The notes under the pieces: generated by a model | The model's database searches: none | What the model was told of the DNA's origin: nothing | Seen by the model: the letters and a program-made list of their open reading frames with translations, nothing else | Assembly (NCBI GenBank): GCA_015501595.1 | Contig: JADNRX010000292.1 | Coordinates: 1 to 64,000, forward strand | Direction: 5' to 3' | Length of the DNA stretch: 64,000 nucleotides | DNA from: Hymenopellis radicata | Lineage: Eukaryota; Basidiomycota; Agaricomycetes; Agaricales; Physalacriaceae | Made by a program: the position numbers and the translations under genes | Part shown: piece after piece, positions 48,960 to 59,777 of the stretch | How the letters are laid out: each line of letters opens with the position of its first letter | Numbering within the stretch: the first letter of the stretch is position 1

Positions 48960-50236
48960 CCCAGAATTCTCACTTTTTCCTGGAAAAAAAGCCCGGCCGG
49001 CGAGGCCACCCCACGCCGTAGACGTTCAACAGCCTGTATTCAAAAAGTCGAAGTCTTGAGGTAGGGAGCTACGGGGTGTGGCGGCCTCTCAAGAAGGCGG
49101 CGCAGCCGCCTCTTCGTCCATGCGTGAAAGAACGTTCATTGCAAACGAGATCTCATCAGATCTACGTCCGAAATCAAGTCGCTTTGATCTACAAAGGGTC
49201 AGAAATAGTGACGAAAAGTGACGGAGAATAGGTACCTTTTTCTTGAAAAAAAAAGCCGGTCCGGCGAGGACAGCAGACGCTGCTCGAATTGCAGGATCCG
49301 GTTACCTGAATATCTGAGTCTGGTCCTATTAGTCTGGGTGGACATGTATTCCTGAGGCCGCCGCCGTCGTCGAATACCTGCCTTGAAAATCCAGTAGAAC
49401 TTGAAGACGGACTGCGGGCGCCACGTTTGCTGAATCAAGACGAAATTCAGGACAATAGCGCTGAATGACACGTCAAAAAGAAACCTCCAAACGAGCTCAA
49501 AAGCGCACCATTTCGCTGAACCGAAAGTCTCTGCGGCGAGCAGATCCACGCTGAAGTGCAATCCTTCGTAATTTGTCGAAGTCGCCATTTGAACAGGTCG
49601 GGAAGTCGCTATCCCGGGTCGAGACGTATTTTCGAGAACAGATGACGCGTCGTTCTTTGGTGGAGTCAGTTTTCCATCTGTGAGAAGGTGATGGTTCGGG
49701 ACGAACCTTGGCCATCACGTGTATGATCGACGTGCTCTGTTCCTCCTTCCGACCATCATCTCGCGGACTCTTCTCTCCACACCCTGAATCGATCGACCCT
49801 CGGAGAATTACAACCTGAATTTATCGTCGTCACCGCCGGTGAATTGTACCTTGGCGCCACCCCTTGAAAAGTTCTGTCTCCGGCGGACTGTACTGAGTCT
49901 CAGCCTTTCTGATTCTGAAGGGAAACTTTGGGACGCACCTTGCTGCTCCCAGCTGTTCATCAAGGCTGTCTTGACCCTCCTCTCATGTATTCCCCGCGAT
50001 GTCCCGTTCCTTCTGCGAACTCCGACCCCGGATCTGGGCAAATTGAGCTGCTCTGCTCGTCGTGGCGAATTCCGAGACCGAATCTGGACGAATTGACGGA
50101 CTGCCTGCACGTCGCGCGAGCTGTCTGGACCCCCGAGGCTTGAATGAATCACGCAAGCTGCACCAAGACAACGTCTGACTTACCACAACCCCCCATGCTG
50201 TCCGCGAATTCCAAACCCGGATCTGGATGAATTGAG
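48960..50236. repeat. Diverged short repeats in the right part of unit A
   Basis: The block around 48960-49010 (CTTTTT..TGGAAAAAAAGC, then GGCGAGG) is repeated at 49232-49270. A palindrome AGGCGGC-GCA-GCCGCCT lies at about 49091. A motif of about 32 bp ending CGAATCTGGACGAATTGA occurs three times, at about 50014, 50064 and 50204. Spacing of 50 nt between the first two is not a multiple of three, so these are not simple coding repeats. Unit B has matching copies. Confidence 0.6.
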
Positions 50237-50600
50237 GTGCTATCGTCTCCCGAGCCGTAGACGGGCATACAAGGACTACACCAATCTTCGGTGGGCGAAC
50301 TGTGTCGGTGTAACTGGCGAGTTGTCATGTTGACGGTCGACTAGAATCGATTTTCAGCGCCGAAACAGTGTCACGGCTTGAAGGTAAGCTTACCGTTCTC
50401 ATTGCAGACGTTCTGAACACCTGAAAATGTGCTGAGACAACAGAAATGAAGCAGACGAGCGGGACGAGTCAAGAGATGTGGAGTATGGTGGCGGGAGGAG
50501 GGAAATAACTGTGTCGTGTACTAGATACGTACCAAATGCGGCAGATTTTCCGCGTTTCAGGGCTCTAGACTTGGCTTCAGAAGACCCTGCCCGCCCATCG

Positions 50601-51759
50601 CAAGTCACTTTCCTGTTGCATGTCATGCTCAATCTTATTGTCTGGTGTATCCATGTAATTGTATTTGATTCTGTGAATCGACCGACACCAAAAACATCAT
50701 AGAGACACCTTGCTATCCTAGGTACAAAGGTAAAAGTACCTCTGTTCCTGGAATAGGCAAGGTATAAGGGGATGTACCCTGCATGCTTCGAATATTGCAA
50801 TGACGGAGGATGGGATGTCTTCCATCCTGTAGCTGAGTGTTGAGGAAGCAAAACATGGTGTTGAGTATATGTATAGAGAGCTGTGAATCACTGCTATCGA
50901 ATAGTACAGCGGAGAAGCCAAACGGACATGAAGAAGTGTGGCGCAGTTCGGGGTGCCAAGTCCGTTCACGTCAGCAAGTCCGATGCGGTGTCGGACGCCG
51001 TGCAGGGAATGTTTGTTTGTACAAACAGTTGAGAGGGTATATAAGGTGTCTCGACAGAGCCAGAGACGCCATTCCATTCTCTCCCTCTCTCTGCTACTTC
51101 TCTAGCCATTGCTGGCAGAGTTAAAGGTGGGTCCGTTTAGTAAGTAGCCTAGTCGTCACGATGTCGCCATGCTGGTAAGTCCTAGATTAGGGTTAGTACT
51201 GACCATGCTTTATAAACGGCACTTGTTTTTGGAAACTCATCTATTCACCCCGGTTCTACGAGAAATGGCCGGTCGCCTGGTAGATGGGTGGAAGACACGA
51301 GAGTCAGACGTTCCACATGGTGGTACGCCGTCTTTGGACGTTCGCACAAAGCCCTCCTCTTGAGGCCATCGGTCTAATCAACCGGTGCGAGCCAAGAGGA
51401 TCCCCGAGCCAGAGGGTTGGCTCGGGGATTCTTTTCGGTTCTTGGGGCCAAGCAGGCCGGACCGTTCACGCCCGTACGATGTATGATTTCTTGGACTTGC
51501 GTTCATGAAAATACCCATTTTTGTAGCCCCTACCCTACAAAACATTGTTCGAGTTTTTTTTTTCGAGGTTTCTCTGTCTGAATTTCTGTCTGAGAGTATC
51601 CCAGCTGTGTAGTTTACTATTAGAATTCAATCTGCGAAGCCGTACACCCTACCAAAGCGAATAGACTTCATCTCGAGTGAATAGCAGGCGCACTGCAAGT
51701 CAGCACAGCCACTCAGGCGTTGAGTCCCAAATAGGCAGGCGCTCTTATCTCCCATCCAT
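50601..51759 (+). promoter_or_regulatory. Inter-unit spacer with TATA promoter, no long ORF
   Basis: Unique sequence between units A and B. GTTTGTACAAAC (palindrome, about 51018) is followed by TATATAA at 51038-51044 and a pyrimidine-rich stretch at about 51075-51105, a typical fungal promoter and start region. Downstream the first ATG (51162) leads straight into a GTAAGT-type donor after a few codons, and frames are short (64-74 codons). It may drive a non-coding or short-ORF transcript that includes the hairpin at 51400. Confidence 0.45.
51400..51429 (+). other. Perfect 12-bp hairpin
   Basis: ATCCCCGAGCCA (51400-51411), loop GAGGGT, TGGCTCGGGGAT (51418-51429). An imperfect outer stem (CCAAGA near 51392, TCTTGG near 51440) can extend it. 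It lies about 360 nt downstream of the TATA box at 51038. Confidence 0.75.
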
Positions 51760-51780
51760 CGCTCGCGCACAGAGGACGAC

Positions 51781-52029
51781 ACCCCAGAGGAGCACACGAC
51801 GCGCCGCCCCCAACCCGTGAAGACGACGCACCCCAGAGGAGCTGCACCCGCGAAGAGCACTCCTGCCGAAGATGAACCCCAGAGGAGATGCACCCAGGAA
51901 GAGCACGCCAGCAGTCTCCGCGAAGATGCACCCCAGAGGAGCTCGTCGACGCGCCGCCCTCAACTCGTGAAGACATCCAGGAGAAGACACGCCAGAGCAC
52001 ATCCTCGCCAGTACCACCTCAACGGAACG
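51781..52029 (+). repeat. Imperfect 46-54 bp tandem repeats at the left edge of unit B
   Basis: ACCCCAGAGGAG recurs at 51781, 51830, 51876 and 51930. The segment CGACGCGCCGCCC.CAAC.CGTGAAGAC recurs at about 51797 and 51950. The last repeats run in frame into the truncated gene-1 copy (DDSGEAKARRRSSVSR), replacing the first exons found in unit A. Confidence 0.75.
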
Positions 52030-52707
52030 CCGAGTCAGAGGACGACTCTGGAGAGGCGAAAGCACGTCGGAGAAGCAGCGTGTCCAGGTGCGTTCTCATG
52101 TAGTCTTCTAACGGGATGACTGACGTCCGGACAGCTCTCCGACCACCTCACCCAAATAATTGACACAACTCCCCGACCGATAACTTCCACTACCCCGCGA
52201 CGGGTATCTCCATCTCTCTCGCCATACTCCACAATTTTCCAGGTTAGCACGAAACTTGAGCCCCATCAGTTATTCATTTGGCATCAGAATCACAGCGCCG
52301 ACTCATTGGCATCTGACAATCTGTCTGATGATGATGCAAACTCCGAAGACGCGCACCATGTCACCCAAATGCACCAGATTGGCGGACGGCAGAACACCCT
52401 CTCCCGCGCCGTCGGCGGATTGCTGGCTGGACGGCTTGGCCGGGCACGCTCCGCCAGTGTGGTACAGTCAAGCCCGACCTCGAATATGGTTATCGGCGTT
52501 TCGGTGGAAGAAGCCACCACGGAGCATGCTCCCGGCGATGATGCACCTGGACCGCAGACGGTCGTGCATACTCTCAGAAGTCAACGCTCGACGAATTCTC
52601 TAACTCGTAAAGAGTCCCTGATGGATCGTGCACGCGGTCTTACTAAAAAGCTACGCAGGAAAAGCGTGCTAATGCTATCACCGGTGACTCCCACATCTTC
52701 ATCTTAA
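52030..52707 (+). CDS. Copy B of gene 1, 5' end replaced
   Basis: The exons DDSGEAKARRRSSVSR, LSDHLTQIIDTTPRPITSTT and NHSADSLASDNLSDDDANSE to SPVTPTSSS match copy A. Six of eight or so substitutions in the last two exons are silent. The first exons (MTACPESLEK and most of exon 2) are missing, and upstream is the 46-54 bp repeat array, which is open in the same frame. It is either a truncated copy or a chimeric gene with a new N-terminus (PEELVDAPPSTREDIQEKTR, TSSPVPPQRNAE). No start was identified. Confidence 0.55.
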
Positions 52708-53168
52708 CCCCCGTCGCTCTGCATGCTGCTATCATCTGTACATTAGGCTTTTTTATCTTTTCTGGGATCAAGTTGTGTCAATTGTTGCCTTCGATCTAGC
52801 TCACTTTTGTCTTTGTGACTGCTGGAATACAATTGAAATATTCGCGTGTGCGGCTTCTTTTTCGGGGGACCTATGGACAATTGAAGGACCAGTTCTCAAG
52901 TTACGATCGCGAAGATAACAAAAGGATTCCCCAAGACCCGAGCATGGCCCGATACCTCCCACCGGTGTATAAGATGGAGACGCAACGCCCATAATGATAG
53001 ATCCAACAGCTCGCCGGCGACAACCCCTCCAACGCACCTCCAGACATTCCTTTGTTCAACATGATACCCTCCTCTCAGAGGATCGAACTCTTCAGAAAGT
53101 TCACGTCACCCGAGGCATGTTCTCCATCTTCTCGAAGATCAATGTCTTACCTGCCATTTGTCCTGTAG

Positions 53169-53740
53169 GCCGTGGACGATCAAGTGGTTTCCGCCCATCC
53201 TCCTTGGGGTGAGACATTGGGACTACACTTTCTGGAAACACCCCAGAAAAAGACTATTCTCCATGAAGTCCTCGATCCTACTTCCCTCTCAGTGGCTTTC
53301 GACCACATATGTCTTCGTTCGCTGGATACCGAACTATTATTCAATCCGAAAACGTCCTTTGCTCAGGCGTGCTGGTCGGATATGGTACAGGATGAAGCCG
53401 TGTCCCTCGACGTTTACGATCCCGGAGTGGAATCGTTCTACACCTATGCAGATTCTTTTAGTTACGTCGAAGAGCTCGAGGACGAGGTGAGAGCCCAAGC
53501 ACTTGAAATGATTTCCTCATCTAACCCCGATCTCAGACCCTCTATAATGCATCTGCTCTAATCAGACCGAAGTCTTTCCTATTTTTCGAACCAGCAGAGC
53601 TGTTTTCCATCCGTCAAGGAGGGGAATCTGTAGGCAGCGTTCCTGTACCAGTCGTCCACCGCGAGCAGCGGTCGATTTACCGTCGCTTCCTCAAGTTCTA
53701 TTCCAGGATACCGGGTATTGCGCGCAGGATGCGTGCATGA
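53169..53740 (+). CDS. Copy B of gene 2 (5' end unresolved)
   Basis: AVDDQVVSAHPPWGETLGLH to ELEDE, intron 53487-53536, then TLYNASALIRPKSF to IARRMRA and a stop at 53738-53740. It lacks the three codons (GVH) that open the exon in copy A, an in-frame 9-bp difference exactly at the acceptor. One replacement (His to Gln) and four silent changes were counted against copy A. Confidence 0.6.
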
Positions 53741-54049
53741 ATACTCCCGGCAAGTATTGGACTCGAATGCATCGGCGGTTTCTTATGCGAGTATTTAGGC
53801 TCAACACATCACATATACTTTTCTTCAATCTGCATGCATCTCTTGGAACCCCATGGACGTTCGTATCGCACTCTTGTACCTGTAGTCCTCGCATTCCCAA
53901 TTTGTACGACCCACCCACCGCTCTAATGTATTGATTATGCCGCCTTCCTTCCGAGCCCGCTGCCGCGTGTTCTAGTCCCTAGGCTATTCTTACCCCGCCC
54001 ACCATCTCCCGAGTCTCATTGACAGCAAAGCAATGCTTGACCGTCTTCG

Positions 54050-54522
54050 ATGACCAGACAAAGATCCATAATGGCACCGTTCATCGAAACGCACACTCCC
54101 GAGATATTCAAATTCACTCCGCCATCGCTGACCCTTGATTTGGCCCTCGGCCACAAAAACGGCGACTGGTACCTGTTGTTTGCTCGTCCTTACCCCACTG
54201 CCGACTCGCGCGAGATATCGCGCCTCAACACGCGTCGCGGTCGCGCGAAATGCGGACTGAAGCTGGGGAATCCGCACTTTTTGTTCGATCTTGGGACGGC
54301 GTCTGGGTGGGAGAAGGACGGGCAGACGCTCCTCGGCTTCCTGCTGGACATGGGTCCTGCGCATCCGGCTATTCTGCGCAACTGGGGTGCTAGTGGGAAC
54401 GGCCAGGCTATGGAGGTCGAGGTGCTCATTCCGGAACATCGGCTGTTGCACTGGTGCAGCGGATGCGCAAGTTGGGAGGCTACGACGAATTCGCGCAGGT
54501 GGATACGGGTCAGGAAAACTAG
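54050..54522 (+). CDS. Copy B of gene 3 (same frame break as copy A)
   Basis: Equivalent to 42848-43320, with the same one-base break before ALVQRMRKLGGYDEFAQV. Silent changes dominate up to this point (ACC/ACT, GAT/GAC twice, GAG/GAA, CAG/CAA). After the break the CGG/CGC change is silent only in the shifted frame. Changes further downstream (Arg to Cys, Asp to Asn, Val to Leu) are not silent. Confidence 0.5.
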
Positions 54523-54979
54523 ACTGCCGTGTTACCTATGCCCTTCGGTGCGTTGACCTTGCCTCTTCCAACGATGAAGCTAAGCTTGACAGTGTTATTT
54601 GGTTCGTCCCAGACGTGGCTGTTGGACTCAAGAGGCCCCAGCAGAATTCGAACACACCACGGTCATATAAGAAGAGGAGGCTTCCACCTACCACTGCGAG
54701 CGAGTATCTCTCGTTGCGCCGAGTGCGTGTTCTGCCTCCTTTCTCCTCTCGTCGAAATGTGAGGCGCACCTCGCCGAAGCAAGCACGCCAGTGTCATCGA
54801 TCTTCGCACCATCCTCCTCTGGAGAGCGTCTTCGAAAGTTGTTCCCCCCCGTGTATGCACACTCCTCTCCGCCTGCGTGCCTACTTCCTGGCTCTGCCTG
54901 CGTGCCTACTTCCTGGCTCTCGCGCCTGCGGAGTGTGCTCCACCTCTTCGCGGTGGAGGATGTCTTCGTGAGCAGTGCG

Positions 54980-57900
54980 TGTTCGTCTTGCACCCTCTCC
55001 CTGACTCTTTCGTCCCTCTTCAGTGGGGTCTACTTAATTAACTACGGAGGTCGCCTCCCTGTACCTTTGGTGTGCGCGTCTCAGCCAGGGGCATGAAATT
55101 GAAAGAAATTTCTGTGGAAAGTCAGTCAGCTACGGTTACGAGAGGGACATTTGCCTTCGTACCATTGAGATAAGTAAATGTGTCTCCGCGAAATGTAAAT
55201 AAACTACTACGCCTACGCAATATACTGAACGGCGACAAATCAGCAAAGGTAAGACAAGTAAGTGGGAAATTACTTACTAGTACACTCGCGCTTGCCGGCC
55301 AGCCTTGATCGTCGCGAAGAACTTACAGCAAGGTACTCGCGTGAATCCCACATCGACAAATGCTGGCAGATCGAGTCGAAGCAAACCTATTCAGCGCGCA
55401 CGACGTCGTCCGCATTGTCAAGCCCGGTGTTTGAAGGCTGCGAGACAAGTGCCGAACCCACCGAAGCCCTAAAGAAAAGGGAAATCAGTCAAGAGTGAAT
55501 GAATAAGGCCTTACCAGGTAGTGGGAACGGTAGTCTAACCAAGTGGAGGACAACTTACCCCTCAACGTATGTCTGAGAGCTGGCATCTTGTACGTGGGCG
55601 TGGTGATACGCTGGCGAGCATCGAGGTCCTGCAATCATGTTACCCAAGTCGATACTTGATAAGGGCGGCAGAAATCGTTTCAGCGTTGACCGGGGAGGCG
55701 TATGTCTACCTGAACGAGACGGTTAGCACGATGACAAGGTAAGGCATCAGACTCAACTTACCGACAAGACTTGTAGTCCAAGCTAGGCCGGCGCATAGAC
55801 CTAGTCGAGGTATGTGGGTGAGGCTATCGCCAGTGAACACTAAGTTCAGAGCAAACCCGGAGCATAAGGAAACCCACCGGCAAGAGTTGTAGTTACGTCC
55901 TGAACCCTCCGGCACATAGCAAAGTCTTTCGTAGTATAAGTATTCCGACGTCGACGACGAACTAGATTCGACACTAGGTCGGCAAACGCGTACAGAAGAC
56001 ATAAAATCTATTCACAAAGGTGAGATGGGACATAACAAGGCGATTGTCAAGAACTTACCACGATCATTTGTTCATCGTCGGTCCTTGACTCCGTCCGTGA
56101 AGCGGGCTTGACCGACATTGAGCACGGAAAGGCACTAATCAGCCGGCGCGTAGCCAAACTGATAATCACCGGCGCGAAGCCAAATGATGTTCTTGTCGAC
56201 TCGCCGGCAAGACGAGGAGATAGTCCTGATGTGTTCGAGGCGTGAACGACGCTGTAATAACAGAACCATTCGTTAAGCATTGAGAAATCCAGAGGAACAG
56301 CGCCTCACCGATACGATCAAGGCTATGTAGACACCAGGTACGCAGTTCCCAGATGAACGGGTGATCGTGGAGTCAAGGCCGCGTCTCATCTGACGAGGCG
56401 GGGCAGTACCGAGGCGCGTCGTACTATGGTAAGAATGAGTTCACGATTCGTAGAAGACGAAATCAGCGACTCGCCGTAGAGCATTCGGCCAGTAGTAAGT
56501 CAAGGCAAGTCACACCACGTACCGAATCCGCCGTCGAGCATGGGGGCTACACGGGTAAGCTCTGGTATTAACAGAGCACCCGAACGACAGGCCAGCGGAC
56601 ACCCGTCGTGTGCTTTTGGCGTAACCAAAAGAGTCGTCTGTGGGAGAATACCGTTAACCTCGGCATTAGGTCAAAGTTGTAAGAAAAACTTACCAGTGGC
56701 ATGTAAACAATGTTTACCTAGCTAGAAGACTCGTTAGCAGGAGGCAAATGTCAACCAGGACAGATCTAACATACCAGTACAGTCGAAGTAGGATTATCTC
56801 TTCAGAGAAGAAGACCGCGTAGAGCCACGATAGCGTCCTGTAGGGTTCGCCCGGCGCGGAGCCAGGCCGTCATTCACCGGCACATAGCCAATGACGAGTC
56901 CGCAGTGTTGGAATCGAGTCAGTGTCCATTTGGGTTAGTCCACGATGGTCGTGTGAAGACAACGGTCAACAAAACACCTGGTGAGCAAGTCAGTACCGCG
57001 ACATGAGCAAGGTAACACATCACTTACCCGATGTCAAGGCAGTCGGGTCACGATAATGAGACTTGTGTGTTCCGGCGGCCCAATCGACAGGCGCGCCAGT
57101 CAACCCATAGATAGTGGTGTCGTGTCCTCATCATCGGATAAGTATAACTTTTGACAGGAACCCGTCGTCTCTTGAAGTAACCCATTTCACAATGATGATC
57201 GGAGAGTCGGTTGTTGGGAGTCGGTAAGTTTCCTAAGGGTGTGGACACTAACAAAGGTCTTCAGTCAGTTCACAGGATAAAAGCTAAGAGACAGCTTACC
57301 GCGGACGTGGCCTGTCTGAGGCAATTTAGCGCGATAGTGAGAGGCTTAGATGATGATGGCGGGAGGGTAGTCGGTCGGGTTGTGAAGACAGTATGACACG
57401 TCTACAACGAATGTCATTTAAAGGGGAGATGAGGGGAGAGCGAATTTACCGTAAATGTCCAACGTTGGCATCAACCTGGAACAAAGTGAGTAGACGACAA
57501 ATGGGCGGCAACGACGACGTACAAGCTAATGCCGTCCTCCACATCAATACCCGTCGAAAGGAGTCCGACGCAGTGCCCTATTCGCGTGGTACGCTATCCT
57601 GCGGCAAAGGTGAAAGTAAGTGGTGGTGATAGTCGCGCCAAGTCTCAACATCGAGGGCGCTTTCATCGTCTGTTCTCTGGGCAACAAAATGAGGTTCGAA
57701 ATGTGAGGCGGGTAAACTGCACCGTACCGTTTGCCTCTAATCGTCGTCGTCGAAGACTTTCGACGCGCCTAGTAGTAGTCGCGGCCTGGACGCTTTCAGA
57801 CACGGTGTCTGAGTCAATGGTGAGTAAAATTTCAATGTAGTAGGAGCAGCCCAACTATCCTATAAGAAGAGGTAAGTACGGTGTCAACGAGAAAGACTGA

Positions 57901-59777
57901 ATAATGCACCAATGAGTCGAACTAGGGGCGTAGTCGAACAGAGCCTTGAAGACTCGACCTACGCCGTCGCCGTCGCTGGGCCCGCCAATGTTGAAGTCGA
58001 GAGCGCGCCGCGGGAACACGAAGGCCTGCAAGACAGTTAGAACGCTCGTTGTCAATAGAAAAGCAACGACGTACCAGAGCAGCAAAAGGCCATGAGAGAC
58101 GGCGCCGACCTGAGGAAGAATCGTGTGAGCAAGGTGAGATGATGGTGGGAGGAGGAAACCCACGCTGTGACGATCAACGGGGTACTAAGCGGTCACGTCT
58201 TGGACGCGTCGGGAAGGCGATGGCGACAATGGCGGAAACAACGACGAGAGAATCTGCAGAGCGAGCGAGAGAGATAGAACGAAGAGATATAAAAGTAGAG
58301 ACAATATGAGAAGGAGAGAGAAGGAGAAGAGGGAATGAAGTGGGTGATGATGAATTCTGACCGAATTCCATCGCCTTTTATTGCATTTCCTGGAATGCCA
58401 AGCTCCAGAAGAAACGTAAGACTATTCGGATAATCAGTCGCCGTGATGCGAGGGCGGCCGTCGGGGCGAGAACTTCGGAAGTTGTAAGGGAATTATTGGC
58501 CGCCACGCGAGACCGTTTCTAGCGTCCTACGCGTATTAACCTCCCTGACCGCGTAAAAGATAGCTAAATAACTCACTGATAGATGTGAAAAGGAGGCTAT
58601 GAAAGTCGTCAGGCCCGACCTCAACGGAGTGAATGAAATCCAACAGAACTCACCTTCTCCTCCTGAATGCACTGATTCTTCAATCCTTTCGCTTGCGCCA
58701 AGTCTCCGCGGTCCAAAATGCTCCCATCGTTTCAAGGAGAGGACCCTGATCATCTGATGTGAGTCATATAGAATGAACAGACGGGGAACTGAAAAACTTA
58801 CAGATTGGTATTTCGTGGCGGCGGAGATGCGCACCGCTTCGCGTTGCGTTCTGGGCACAGAAAGTAGTCGCCGTTTACGTTCTGATGAAACGTAATAGGG
58901 TCAGAGCGAAATTGAAGCGAATGAAGAACGGAAAAGGCACGAACCTTGTGGGTCCCAGATTGAATTCGGGCTTATTGTCATGTAATTGTCAATTACGGCT
59001 GTTATGACACCACAAGTAAGGCTATACAAGGTGTATACAGGTGCCAGAGTCACCATTTAGGGACGGCTTTGGCGGGAAACACGAATTGGCCAAAAGTATC
59101 GAAGGAGAACGACCACTTGCGTCATTTCCCCGCATCCGAGAGTCGAAAGATAAGATAGAAAAGACCCCAGACGCGTCATAGGGTCCGGGAAATCCTCGTG
59201 CTATCGATGCTCAGGGTCCAAGCCGCCTCGCTGAGCGTTGACGCGAAAAGCGGGCGTAAAAACGCGTCCAGTCGTCCAAGCACCGTCGGATATAGTATTA
59301 CGTAAGCTCCAGAACAATCTCCAAGTAAATTCAGGTATCCCAGAGCCCAGAGATAATGGAAATGCAAGGGGTCGAGTGAGTGTAACCGCCCCAAGATCGG
59401 AATCGTCGTGGTTCGAGTGCAAGTTTACCCGATCACCTGGGGTGACCTGGGCTCGATCTATGACTTCCAACACGACATTTCCCCGTCAATTCCGGGCCTA
59501 TTGGACGTCTGGAACGTTGACCCAGCTTGGTATACCCGCTGGGTAAGCGGAGTGAATATCCCACCTATCACACGCGATGTCTTCCTGGAGACAGGACGCA
59601 TATCATCTTCAGGGTGCCAGATATCGATCACGCTAGTCTCTGGGTTCCCCCGGAAGGAAGTTTTCAAGAAGTCGCATTTAATGGTTTCGGGCATACTTAC
59701 TCGTTCGTAAAAGTTGACATGTGGTATATCGGTAAGTCGGTGAATTTCTCCGAGTCTAGGTGTTTCCCATGTTTAAG
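54980..59777 (-). other. Unit B interior: minus-strand splice-like sites, no gene recognised
   Basis: Counterpart of 43860-47963 with the same donor-like series and the same exon-like frames (MGFLLPPSSHLAHTILPQ at 58163; AFVFPRRALDFNIGGPSDGD). It is longer than A by the blocks at about 55806, 56196-56543 and 57122-57330, which have no coding signal I recognise. Several B/A indels are not multiples of three. Confidence 0.4.
59176..59394 (-). CDS. Possible exon, copy B (minus strand)
   Basis: Encodes exactly the same peptide as 47370-47588 despite two nucleotide changes. No ATG, so an internal exon at best. Confidence 0.3.
   Translation of the reverse strand: MGRLHSLDPLHFHYLWALGYLNLLGDCSGAYVILYPTVLGRLDAFLRPLFASTLSEAAWTLSIDSTRISRTL

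Larger units (their letters stand above)
40793..50600. repeat. Segmental duplication, unit A
   Basis: Matches unit B (52030 to window end) in the same orientation. The match is very close from about 40.9 to 47.96 kb, with small indels, and clearly weaker from 47.97 to 50.6 kb. Unit A lacks blocks found in B at about 56196-56543, 57122-57330 and the 59778-61200 insertion. The right end of the match cannot be set, because B runs off the window. Confidence 0.95.

Noticed and set aside
55706..56002. 98-codon minus-strand frame with CYVPEGSG
   Set aside because: All four differences from the unit A copy that I checked change the amino acid, and the A copy has an early stop.
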